Shown in pieces: positions 56,094 through 64,000 of a stretch of 64,000 bases of DNA. Origin of the DNA: RYN-230 sp963770535. GTDB taxonomy: Bacteria > Actinomycetota > Actinomycetes > Streptosporangiales > Streptosporangiaceae. Location of the stretch: NCBI GenBank assembly GCA_963770535.1, contig CAVYPZ010000007.1, forward strand, positions 744,001-808,000, in the 5' to 3' direction. The notes beneath the pieces are model-generated. The model did no database searches and was not told where the DNA came from. It saw nothing but the letters and a program-made list of their open reading frames with translations. The position numbers and the translations under genes are program-made. Numbering within the stretch: the first letter of the stretch is position 1; every line of letters starts with the position of its first letter.

Positions 56094-56438
56094 ATGGAGG
56101 GTTCCCCGCCGATATGCAAGAACAAGCGGGTAACTATGCCCGCCGGGAAAGCCGGGCAAAGCGGGCGGCGTGAGGCGCTGGGTGCGCGACTGCGAGCCGA
56201 ACGTGAGGCGCGCGGATGGACACCCCGCAGGCTGGCGGAGAGGTTCAGCGCCGCCTCACGCGCCAGGTGCGCCGTCCCGGACGTTGAGTCGATGATCCCG
56301 CAGATACGCCGCTGGGAACGCGGCGGATCCGGGGTCGGTGAACGTTACCGGACCTTGTACTGCGTCGTGTTCGGCATGACGGGGGCGGACTTGTTCGCGG
56401 CGGCCCAGGCCAGGCAGGAGGTAAAAGCTGGTGACTGA
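56094..56438 (+). CDS. Small XRE-like HTH protein
   Basis: 114 residues. The HTH-like region is LRAEREARGWTPRRLAERFSAAS...IPQIRRWERGGSGVGERYRTLYCVVFGMTGADLF, the form seen at the N-terminus of many actinomycete XRE regulators; here the long C-terminal domain is absent. ATG 56094 has AAGGAG some 13 bases upstream; ATG 56136 is an alternative. It overlaps the methyltransferase start by eight bases and heads a compact four-gene unit. Confidence 0.65.
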   Translation: MEGSPPICKNKRVTMPAGKAGQSGRREALGARLRAEREARGWTPRRLAERFSAASRARCAVPDVESMIPQIRRWERGGSGVGERYRTLYCVVFGMTGADLFAAAQARQEVKAGD

Positions 56439-57273
56439 GTACACCCGCCAGGCACCACGGGATCTGTCGCAGGCTTTCAACCCGGCCGTCCCGAATGTGG
56501 CCCGGATCTACGATGTCCTGCTCGGCGGGAAAGACAACTTCGCCGCCGACCGTGAGGCTGCCGGACGGCTGCTGGACGCGGTCCCGGGCGCGGCGGCGGC
56601 AGCCCGGGATAACCGCCGTTTCCTCGGCCGGGCTGTCTGGTTCCTGGCCCGCGACGCCGGGATACGCCAGTTCCTTGACATCGGGACCGGGCTGCCCACA
56701 CGCGGCAACGTCCACGAGACAGCGCAATCCGCCAGGCCCGGTGCCCGCGTCGTGTACGCCGACAACGACCCGGTGGTGGTGATGCAGGCGAACGCGCTGC
56801 TCGCCGACTGGTCAACCGTCGCGGCAGTCCACGGTCACCTGCGCGACCCTGACCGGCTGCTCGCACTACCGGACGTTGCGGCGTTCATCGACTGGGACGA
56901 GCCGGTCGCGGTGCTCATGGTCGCGGTCCTGCATTTCCTGCCAGACCTCGACAACCCCTGGCAGGCCGTGGACGCCTTCAAGGCCCAGATGGCGCCGGGC
57001 AGCTACCTGGTCCTATCCCATGTCACAGGTGACGACACGCCCGCTGACATGGCCCGGCAGGCCGCCGAGGTTTACCAGCACGCATCCGCGCCCGGCATGG
57101 CCCGCACCCGGGAACAGATCACCCGGTTCTTCGACGGCCTGGACATGATCGCGCCCGGCCTGGTGGACCCGGCCGCCTGGCGCCGGCCCCGCCTGGAAGG
57201 AACATCCCGCCCAGTCCTGCTCTACGCCGTGGCCGGCCGCAAGCCCGGCGGGGCCGGGAAGGCAGTGCTATGA
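56431..57273 (+). CDS. SAM-dependent methyltransferase, DUF574 family
   Basis: 280 residues, GTG 56431 with AGGAGG nine bases upstream. The start FNPAVPNVARIYDVLLGGKDNFAADREAA is diagnostic of the actinobacterial DUF574 methyltransferases. The SAM motif is QFLDIGTGLPTRGNVHE and the acidic loop is VVYADNDPVVV; ADMARQAAEVYQHASAP also fits. These are abundant in actinomycetes and mostly lack a known substrate. Coupling to an HTH gene before and a small protein after (ATGA overlap) suggests a conserved cassette. Confidence 0.88.
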   Translation: MTEYTRQAPRDLSQAFNPAVPNVARIYDVLLGGKDNFAADREAAGRLLDAVPGAAAAARDNRRFLGRAVWFLARDAGIRQFLDIGTGLPTRGNVHETAQSARPGARVVYADNDPVVVMQANALLADWSTVAAVHGHLRDPDRLLALPDVAAFIDWDEPVAVLMVAVLHFLPDLDNPWQAVDAFKAQMAPGSYLVLSHVTGDDTPADMARQAAEVYQHASAPGMARTREQITRFFDGLDMIAPGLVDPAAWRRPRLEGTSRPVLLYAVAGRKPGGAGKAVL

Positions 57274-57521
57274 CCCACCCCGGGAGCGGCTCCCACACCG
57301 CGCGGTGGTCGGAGAAAGACCGCGACGTGCTCACGATCACCGGCCCGTCCGGGAACCTGGTGGAATCGCTGCGGATAGAACCGGTGTGGGACCGCCCGGG
57401 GCCGCGCAGCCTGTGGCATACCGGATGGATCGCCTACCCGGGCTCGGAATGGCAGGAAGAACCCCCCGGCCAGTGGACGCGGGCCGTCCACCCGGACACC
57501 GGCATGGCGCGGAAGCGGTAA
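57270..57521 (+). CDS. Hypothetical small protein
   Basis: 83 residues, no signal or membrane segment. Features are WSEKDRDVLTITGPSGNLVE and several Trp (WHTGWIAYPGSEWQEEP), giving a compact hydrophilic protein. ATG overlaps the methyltransferase stop as ATGA, a strong hint that it is really translated. I do not recognise the family. It could be a partner or a substrate of the methyltransferase. Confidence 0.6.
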   Translation: MTHPGSGSHTARWSEKDRDVLTITGPSGNLVESLRIEPVWDRPGPRSLWHTGWIAYPGSEWQEEPPGQWTRAVHPDTGMARKR

Positions 57522-57531
57522 AGGGCAGGCC

Positions 57532-57762
57532 ATGCAGCCTGAGGAAACTGAGGCGAACCGCGAGACGGCCCGCCAGATCGAGTTACAGCGCCCCGGCTGG
57601 ATGGTCTTGTGGGGTGTCTACAGCAAACAGTACGTCGCGTTCCCGCTGTTCCCCGCGCCGCCCGGGACGATTCTCACCGCACGGTACTCGCCCGCGCTCG
57701 CGGCCCGCATGGCGGCAGCCGAGCACACGGCACACCCCGCACCCCGGCGTCGCCGCAGGTAA
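57532..57762 (+). CDS. Hypothetical small protein
   Basis: 76 residues from ATG 57532, ten bases after the previous stop, with AAAGGGCAGG upstream. RQIELQRPGWMVLWGVYSKQYVAFPLF and an Ala/Arg-rich C-terminus ending in five Arg are the visible features. No family is recognised. The strong hairpin at 57771-57814 closes the unit directly after it. Confidence 0.6.
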   Translation: MQPEETEANRETARQIELQRPGWMVLWGVYSKQYVAFPLFPAPPGTILTARYSPALAARMAAAEHTAHPAPRRRRR

Positions 57763-57770
57763 CGCAAAAC

Positions 57771-57814
57771 CCCGGCCCGCGCCTGCGCACGCCTCGCTGC
57801 GGGCGCGGGCCGGG
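57771..57814 (+). terminator. Strong GC hairpin, intrinsic-type terminator without U-tract
   Basis: CCCGGCCCGCGCC at 57771-57783 pairs perfectly with GGCGCGGGCCGGG at 57802-57814 (13 bp, 18-base loop), nine bases after the last gene of the HTH-methyltransferase unit. GC hairpins lacking a T-run are frequent actinomycete terminators. Confidence 0.7.
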
Positions 57815-57832
57815 TCCATCAGACCCGCGCCC

Positions 57833-58108
57833 GTGGCAGGCAGCGCCGCGTTCGACCTCCAGCTCCTCTACAACAAGCCAGACCACCAGGTCAGCATCTA
57901 CGCCGCCATCGCCCCAGCCACCCCCTTCATCCTCGCCGCCATCCTCGCCGACTGTGACACCCCAGGCATCGGCACCACGGCCGAGAGCAGCACCGGCAGC
58001 CCTCAGCCCGCCGACACCCGCCTACCAATTTCGGATTCACCGCGTACCGTCATGGCAGCACCTATGCACCGCGCTGAGGTTCAGGCGAGGAGGCAGGCGG
58101 CCTCGTGA
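57833..58108 (+). CDS. Possible small protein, low support
   Basis: From GTG 57833 the frame gives about 91 residues (FDLQLLYNKPDHQVSIYAAI, TPFILAAILADCD) with strongly G/C third positions for its first 60 codons, unlike a random frame. No family is recognised and no good ribosome site is seen. The last 28 bases overlap the convergent ABC ATPase gene. It lies beyond the hairpin. Confidence 0.3.
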   Translation: MAGSAAFDLQLLYNKPDHQVSIYAAIAPATPFILAAILADCDTPGIGTTAESSTGSPQPADTRLPISDSPRTVMAAPMHRAEVQARRQAAS

Positions 58109-59082
58109 CCGCGCGCCACCGCGGCCGCTGGCGGGCGCAGGACGGGATCCTCTTGGCGGCACCGGTCCTCCGCGACGGGGCAGCGCGGGTGGAACCGGCA
58201 GCCCGCCGGCACGTCCACCGGGTTCGGTGTCTCGCCCTGGAGGATCTGCGGCGTGCTGCGCTGCCGCGGATCGCGGTGCGGCACCACGGACAGCAGCGCC
58301 CGCGTGTACGGGTGCTGCGGGTTGCGGACCAGGTCCCGCGCCGGGCCCAGCTCCACGATCCGGCCCAGGTACATGACCGCGATCCGGTCGGCGAAATGCG
58401 CGGCCGTGGACAGGTCGTGAGTGATCATGAGGATGCCCATGTCGCCGTCCCGGCGCAGCCCGTCGAGCAGCGACAGCACACCCGCCCGGACCGACACGTC
58501 CAGCATCGACACCGGCTCGTCGGCGAGCAGCAGGTCCGGTCCCAGGGCCAGGGCAGCGGCGATCGTGACCCGCTGCCGCTGGCCGCCGGACAGCTCGTGC
58601 GGGTAGCGCGCCAGGAACTGCCCGGCCGGGGCCAGCCCGGCCCGTTCCAGCGCGCGGATGGCCAGCTCGCGCCGCTCGGCCCGGGAGCCGCCGATGCCGT
58701 GCACGAGCATCGGCTCCTCGACCGTGGCCTGCACCCGCAGCCGCGGGTCGAGTGACTCGTAAGGATCCTGGTAGATCATCTGCACGGTGCGGCGCAGCCG
58801 GCGCATCTGCTGCTGGGACAGCGCGGTGATGTCGGTGCCGTTCAGCCGGATGGTCCCCGAGGTGGAGCTGACCATCCGCAGGATGGTCTGCGCGGTGCTG
58901 GTCTTGCCGCAGCCTGACTCGCCGACCAGGGCCAGCATCTCGCCGCGGGCCAGCGAGAAGCTGACCCCGTCCACCGCGTGCACCCAGAGGCGGGGCTGGC
59001 GGGCCAGCCGCTCGGTCAGCCCGCGCCGCACCGGGTACTGGGTGACCAGGTTCTCCACGTCGAGCAGGGATGCCTCACTCAT
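58081..59082 (-). CDS. Peptide ABC transporter ATP-binding protein (DppF/OppF-like)
   Basis: 333 residues. Walker A GESGCGKTSTAQ, Q-loop MIYQDPYESLDP, signature LSGGQRQRVTIAAAL, Walker B LLLADEPVSMLD and switch ITHDLST are intact. The C-terminal oligopeptide domain with CRFHPRCPVAEDRC (iron-sulfur-like Cys cluster) is present. It energises dipeptide or oligopeptide uptake as the last gene of the operon, and starts eight bases before the stop of the DppD-like gene. Confidence 0.9.
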   Translation of the reverse strand: MSEASLLDVENLVTQYPVRRGLTERLARQPRLWVHAVDGVSFSLARGEMLALVGESGCGKTSTAQTILRMVSSTSGTIRLNGTDITALSQQQMRRLRRTVQMIYQDPYESLDPRLRVQATVEEPMLVHGIGGSRAERRELAIRALERAGLAPAGQFLARYPHELSGGQRQRVTIAAALALGPDLLLADEPVSMLDVSVRAGVLSLLDGLRRDGDMGILMITHDLSTAAHFADRIAVMYLGRIVELGPARDLVRNPQHPYTRALLSVVPHRDPRQRSTPQILQGETPNPVDVPAGCRFHPRCPVAEDRCRQEDPVLRPPAAAVARGHEAACLLA

Positions 59083-60065
59083 GGCGCTTACCGGCGGGCT
59101 GGCGGGTGAGATGGCAGGCGGCCTCGTGGCCGGGCCCGACCGCGCGCAGCGCCGGGTGCTCGTCCGCGCACGGCTCGAACGCGGAGTCGCAGCGCGGCCG
59201 GAACGGGCAGCCGGCCATCGCCCGGTCCAGCCGGGGCGGCGTGCCCGGGATGGACACCACGGCCTCGTCGCCGTACAGGTCGGGGGTGGCCGCGAACAGC
59301 AGCCTGGTGTAGGGGTGGCGCGGCGAGTGGTACAGCGTGTCCATCAGCCCCGACTCCACGATCTCGCCCGCGTACATGACCGCGGCCCGGTCGCACACCT
59401 GGGCCACCACCGGCAGGTCGTGGGTGACCAGCACCAGGGCCAGCCCCAGCTCCCGGGACAGCCGGGTGAGCAGCTCCAGGATCTGGGCCTGCACCATGAC
59501 ATCCAGCGCCGTGGTCGGCTCGTCGGCCAGCAGGATCTTCGGCTGGCAGGCCAGGGCCATGGCGATGGATGCCCGCTGCCGCATGCCGCCGGAGAACTCG
59601 TGCGGGTACCGCTCGGCGGCCGCGGCCGAGATGCCGACCATCTCCAGCAGCTCGCCGGCCCGCTTGCGGGCCGCGGCACCGTGCGCGACGCCGTGGAACG
59701 CCATCGGCTCGGCGATCTGCCAGCCGATCTTCTTGACCGGGTTGAGCGCGTTCATCGCGCCCTGGAAGACCATGGCGATGTCGGTCCACCGGTGCGCGCG
59801 CACCGAGTCCTCCCCGCCGGCCAGGATGTTCTGGCCGTTCACCCGCACCTGGCCGGCCAGCGACGCGGTCGGCGGGAGCAGCCCCATCAGCGCCAGGATC
59901 GTCGTGGTCTTGCCGCAGCCGGACTCGCCGACCAGGCCGAACCGCTCGCCCTTCGTCGAGCGTGAAGCTCACCCCCGCGGCCGCGTGCACCTGGTTCTGC
60001 TGCCCGCCGGCCGAGCCGGGCAGCGCGAACCAGACGTGCAGGTCTTCCACTTCGAGCAGGCTCAC
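59075..60065 (-). CDS. Peptide ABC transporter ATP-binding protein (DppD/OppD-like, one frameshift)
   Basis: About 330 residues. From GTG 60065 (SLLEVEDLHVWFALPG) the frame is lost by an extra G near 59947 just before the Walker A motif; the expected text is SFTLDEGERFGLVGESGCGKTT. Downstream is intact: MVFQGAMNALNPVKKIGWQI, signature FSGGMRQRASIAMAL, Walker B ILLADEPTTALD, VTHDLPVVAQVCDR and CPFRPRCDSAFEPC. The upstream permease frame runs straight into it. GTGA spacing at 60065-60062 suggests the true junction. Confidence 0.82.
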
Positions 60066-61023
60066 AGTCGCGTCCGGCCCCCTGCCCACCAGCGGGCGCA
60101 GCCGCCACCGGCGCACCGAGAGGTTGGCCACCTTCAGCCGCGGGTTCAGCGCATCCTCGACGGCCTGGCCGAACAGGAAGCAGCCCACGATGACCGCGGC
60201 GATGACGAAGCCGGCCGGCACGATGGCCCACCACGCGCCGGAGCTGATCGCGGTCCGCTCGAACGCGTGCTCCAGAATCGTGCCCCAGGTGGTGACCGTG
60301 GGATCCTCCAGGCCGAGGAAGGCCAGCGCGGTCTCCAGGTAGATCGCGATCGCGATGGTGAGCACGGTGTTGGCGATCAGCAGCGGACCGACCTGCGGCA
60401 GGATGTGCTTGAAGATGATGCGGGCGTTGCCGGCGCCCAGCGCGCGGGTGCGTTTGACGTACACCCGCTCCCGCAGGCTCATCACCTGGGCCCGGATGAT
60501 CCGGGCGGTCGACGTCCACTCCAGGATGCCGATCACGATGATCACGTGGAACAGGCTGGCCCCCCACACGTCGGCGATCACGATCATCAGCACCAGGTCC
60601 GGGATGACCAGCAGGTAGTCGGTGATCCGCATCAGCACGATGTCGGTCGGCCCGGCCGAAGTACCCCGACGCGATGCCGACCCCGCCGCCGATGACCATC
60701 GCGACCAGGGTGGCCGCGAACCCGACCACCAGGGAGATCCGCCCGCCCTGCATCAGCTCGCTGAGCATGTCGATGCCGCCGTCGTCGCAGCCGAGCCAGT
60801 GCGCCCCGGACGGCGGCGCGTACACCGCGCAGGTCTGGACGGTGATGCTGTACGGCGAGATGTACGGCGCGATGATCGACAGCACCACGAAGAAGACGAT
60901 GATCGACAGGCCGACCACGGCCGCCTTCCGCTCCCGCAGCACGGTCCGGAAGAACCCTCTGCGGGTCGATGGCTGGCCCTCGGCCTCGGCCGCGAGCTGC
61001 GGGTCCTGGAGCGGCAGGGTCAC
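60062..61023 (-). CDS. Peptide ABC transporter permease (DppC-like, one or two frameshifts)
   Basis: About 315 residues. Frame 1 gives FFRTVLRERKAAVVGLSIIVFFVVLSIIAP and ISLVVGFAATLVAMVIGGGVGIASGYFG. An extra base near 60655 then shifts to TDYLLVIPDLVLMIVIAD and the EAA loop MSLRERVYVKRTRALGAGNARIIFKHILPQ, through the final helix FVIAAVIVGCFLFGQAVEDALNPRLKV. As read, the last frame does not stop but continues into the ATPase; another indel near 60090 would create the overlapping GTGA junction. GTG 61023 overlaps the DppB stop. Confidence 0.78.
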
Positions 61024-61987
61024 TGGGAGATCCTCGGGTCGAGGCGGAAGTAGAACAGGTCGGCGACGAAGTTCAGGATGATGACGGCCACGGTCAGGAT
61101 GAGGAAGCCGCCCTGCAGCATCGGGTAGTCCCGCTGGCTGATCGCGTCGTACATGGCCAGCCCGATGCCCGGCCAGCTGAAGATCACCTCGATCAGCACC
61201 GCGCCGCCGACGATGTACCCGAGGTCCAGCGCGACCAGGGTGACCATCGGCAGCAGGGCGTTGCGGAACGCGTGACTGCGCACGATCCGGCGATCGGGCA
61301 GGCCCTTGGCCCGCGCGGTGAGCACGTAGTCCTCACCGAGTGTTTCCAGCATCGAGGACCGGACCACCAGCGTGTAGCTGCCGTAGGCGGTCAGCAGCAG
61401 GGTGGCCGCGGGCAGGATCATGTGCTGGGCGATGTCCGCCAGGTGCTGCCAGAACGGCTCGGTCCCGAACACGAACGGGTTGCTCCATCCCGCCAGCCGG
61501 CAGCTTCCCGGCGAAGATGATGAGCAGCATCAGGCCGAGCCACTGGGTCGGGAACGCGTAGAAGAAGATGGCCGCGTTCGTGCTGACGTGATCGGTGATG
61601 GACGACGCGCCGCCAGGCGGACAGGATGCCGGTGACCACCCCGACCACGATCGCGGCCACCGTGCCCACGGTCACCATCGGGATGGTGTTCTTCAGGTCG
61701 GCGATCAGCAGGTGGCTGACCGGCTGCTGATAGGTGAACGAGATGCCCATGTTCCCGTGGAACAGCTCACGCAGGTAGATGACGTACTGCTGCCACTTCG
61801 GCTTATCCAGGCCGAATTCGACGGTCAGCGCGTGGCGCAGCTGCGGGCTGGCCTTCGGCACCCGGGACAGGTCGGTCACCGCGCTGCCGGGCAGCACCCG
61901 GAACAGGAAGAAGTTGATGGTGATCGCGACGAAGACGGTGACGAGCGCGAAGAACCCCCGTTTGATCACATAATCCGCGCTGCGCAC
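61020..61987 (-). CDS. Peptide ABC transporter permease (DppB-like, two frameshifts)
   Basis: About 320 residues across three frames. GTG 61987 (RSADYVIKRGFFALVTVFVAITINFFLFRVLPG) has GAGG upstream. The conserved GLDKPKWQQYVIYLRELFHGNMGISF and the first helices follow. Shifts near 61612 and 61495 give HVSTNAAIFFYAFPTQWLGLMLLIIFAGKLPAGG then SNPFVFGTEPFWQHLADIAQHMILPA. The EAA loop MLETLGEDYVLTARAKGLPDRRIV and the end are intact. It starts five bases after the binding-protein stop. Confidence 0.8.
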
Positions 61988-61991
61988 CGCC

Positions 61992-63718
61992 TCAGCCCGC
62001 CTGGTGCACGCTCTCGAACGGGATCTTGGACATCGAGTTCCACGAGATGCCGGCGACCAGCGGCAGGCGGCCCACGCGGTCGAGTGCGCCTCGATCGAGT
62101 CCGCGTAGTCGAGGACCAGGTAGACCCGCTGGCTCGCGATCATCTGCTGCATCTGGTAGACGATCTGCTGCCGTTTGGCCGCGCTGGCCGCGGCGCTCTG
62201 CGCCTGGTACAGGCTGTCGTAGCTCTTGCTGCAGTACCCGGTGTCGTTCCACACGTTCCACGACCCGCAGGTCAGCACGGACAGCATGAAGTCCGGGTCG
62301 GTCAGCGGGTACCAGTCCCACATCGAGATCTCGAAGTTCTTGTAGCTGTTGGCCGTGATCGCGCTGTACGCGGCCGAGTCGTCCAGCACCTTCGAGGCTC
62401 AGCTGCACGCCGATCTTCTGGAAGTCGGGCTGGATGATCTGGAACGACCGCTGGCCGTAGGAGTTCTGGATGTCGGTCGGCATGATCACCTGGTACGACA
62501 TCGGGTGGCCGTTGGCCATCCGCACCCCGTTCGGGCCCATCTTGTAGCCCGGCCTGGTCCAGCAGCTGGTTGGCCTTGGCCAGGCTGAACGGGGTCGGCT
62601 TGATCGCCGGGTCGGACCAGTGGCCGGTCGCGGGCGGGATGATCGTCGACCCGGGCTGGCCGTGACCGAGCAGCGACGTGCTGCACGATGGCCTCCCGGT
62701 CGATGGCGTCGTCGAACGCCTGCCGCACCAGCGGGTTCGCCAGTTCCCGGTGGCTGGCCTCCTGCTGTGGGTTGGCGTTGATGATGAAGTCGTCGAACTG
62801 CACGCCCGGGCTGGAGGGCACCACGAAGTGCGCGGCCTTGAGCGTGGCCACCGAGGTGGGCGGAACGGTCTCCACCCCGTCCAGCTGATGGCTCTTCAGC
62901 GCGGTGATCATCGCGTCGGTGGTCTGGAAGAACTGCAGGCCCAGGCCGTCGATGTGCGGCTTCTGGCCGTAGAAGGTCGGGTTGCGCTCGAACAGCGCGA
63001 TCTGCTTGGGGGTGTACTTGGTCAGGATGAACGGCCCGCCGGAGACGATCGGCGCGTTGTTCTGGAACCGGGTCAGCGCCTTGCCGTTGCCGGTGGCGTA
63101 CTTGGCCCACACGTGCTCGGGCAGGATCGGCACCTGCTGGACCTGGGACAGCACGTTGGCCACCGGCCGCTTGTAGGTCAGCACCAGGGTGGTGGCATTC
63201 GGGGCGGTCGCGCTCTTCAGGTGCGCGACGTAGCCTGCGGAGTTGGCGGTCGCGCCGTTCTGGTACTTGAGGATGGTCTGGTAGGTCCAGGCCGCGTCGG
63301 CCGCGGTCAGCGGTTTGCCGTCGGACCACTTGGCGTCCGGCTGGGTGTGGAAGGTCCACACCTTCCCGTCTGGGCTCTCCGTCCAGCTGTGCGCGAAGTC
63401 CGGCACGAACTGCAGCTGGGGGTTGTACTGGACCAGCATCGGGTAGATGTACTCGAACGTCACGTAGGCGTCACCCTGGAACGCGACGAACGGGTTCAGC
63501 GAGTCGATGCTGGAGTTGCTGCCCAGGCGGAACACGCCGCCTTCCTTGACCGAGCTCGCGGACCCGCCGCCGCCGCACGCGGCCGCGGCCAGCGTCACGG
63601 CGGCCGCCGCCGCGATGAGCATGGCCGCCCGGCGGCGCCCGCGCGGGCTGCCCCGGTGCGGGCGCAGTACCGTCCACAGCCGCCGGGGTTTTCCGGCGAG
63701 CTGACCGTGGCCTTCCAT
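61992..63718 (-). CDS. Peptide ABC transporter substrate-binding lipoprotein, family 5 (four frameshifts)
   Basis: About 575 residues. ATG 63718 has GAGGG upstream. The lipobox is TLAAAACGGG. VFRLGSNSSIDSLNPFVAFQ, DAKWSDGKPLTAADAAWTYQ and ALFERNPTFYGQKPHIDGL are family 5 hallmarks. After VRQAFDDAIDREAIVQHV the frame shifts near 62680, 62552, 62398 and 62080, yielding TGHWSDPAIKPTPF, YKMGPNGVRMANGHPMSYQVIM, TANSYKNFEISMWDWYPLTDPDFML and the end GISWNSMSKIPFESV. It delivers peptides (or another family 5 ligand) to the DppB/C-like channel. Confidence 0.82.
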
Positions 63719-63929
63719 CCGCCCACCCTCGTTCCTGGGTACCTCCCCGGGATCCGCCCCGCCGGCTGACCGGGAAACCATCTGAATAGCCGTTTAGGCT
63801 GGCTTATCAGGACAGATGCGTCAACCCCCTGGGCCCAACCGCCGCCTCGACGTGATCTAACGAGGCAGGTTCAGTACCGTTCCGTGACGAGTGATCATCA
63901 CGTGGGCGGGTAGCTCCCATAGTGTGGGG

Positions 63930-64000
63930 ATGCCTGGGCTTGTGCTTCGGGGGCGGTACCAGCTGGACGTGCTCATCGCGACCGGAGGGATGGGGGAGGT
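63930..64000 (+). CDS. Serine/threonine protein kinase, N-terminal fragment at window edge
   Basis: From ATG 63930 the frame reads MPGLVLRGRYQLDVLIATGGMGEV before the edge. This is the start of a PknB-type Hanks kinase: a Tyr-Gln segment and then the glycine-rich ATP loop (IATGGMGEV, usually GxGGMGxV). A GTG six bases upstream is an alternative start. Everything beyond the P-loop is outside the window. Confidence 0.8.
   Translation, partial: MPGLVLRGRYQLDVLIATGGMGE

Noticed and set aside
59088..60638. Single 516-residue protein combining permease and ATPase
   Set aside because: Its second half is out of frame after 59947, and both family ends and starts are visible, so two separate genes were annotated.
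1..64000. tRNA, rRNA, transposase, integrase or attachment sites
   Set aside because: Scanned by eye in the intergenic parts; none could be supported, although small RNA genes could escape this inspection.

Overview
The window is high-GC DNA, densely coded, with GC-rich third codon positions, frequent ATGA/GTGA start-stop overlaps, a SARP/AfsR-type regulator, several TetR regulators and an N-terminal PknB-type kinase at the right edge. This points to a filamentous actinomycete; I cannot name a genus from the sequence. I saw no tRNA, rRNA, CRISPR array or transposase.

Layout, left half. At 1-6.2 kb lies the leftward cslA-glxA-cslZ operon for a cellulose-like surface glycan. Its last gene carries a fused, truncated epoxide hydrolase. 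At 6.8-12.9 kb are assorted enzymes (SDR, FAD amine oxidase, RNase HI), a cupin/alpha-beta-hydrolase pair divergent from a TetR gene, and a membrane protein. At 13.1-16.2 kb is an AfsR-like regulator. At 17.3-20 kb an orphan mycofactocin MftD-like oxidase sits with a TetR gene, beside a second, beheaded TetR gene and a perfect palindrome. At 20.2-29.4 kb are a TauE permease and a four-gene FtsX/MacB-type ABC operon.

Middle. 29.4-40.7 kb is a coherent carbohydrate locus: a secreted GH114 polygalactosaminidase-like enzyme, a GH4 glycosidase, a CUT1 sugar ABC importer, an AgaS-like SIS-domain enzyme, two PfkB-family kinases, a class II aldolase and a DeoR regulator. Read together they propose a full route from a galactosamine polymer to DHAP and glyceraldehyde-3-phosphate. 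This is the most interesting system here. 41.3-46.2 kb is accessory in character: a nucleotidyltransferase/XRE pair resembling a toxin-antitoxin module, a MinD/ParA-like ATPase, a PLP D-amino-acid enzyme and an SDR.

Right part. 46.4-51.8 kb carries a secreted phosphoesterase, oligopeptidase B, a P1-family peptidase and a class II histone-deacetylase homologue. 52.2-57.8 kb has a secreted beta-helix repeat protein, a SLOG-like/XRE-TPR pair and an XRE/methyltransferase/small-protein cassette closed by a strong hairpin. 58.1-63.7 kb is a complete dipeptide-type ABC importer operon.

Caveat. Many otherwise well-conserved genes are broken by single-base frameshifts, concentrated at 34-41 kb and 60-63 kb. 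Several cancel within a gene. The simplest reading is sequencing or assembly indels in GC-rich DNA, so these genes are annotated as full-length with the shift positions given.
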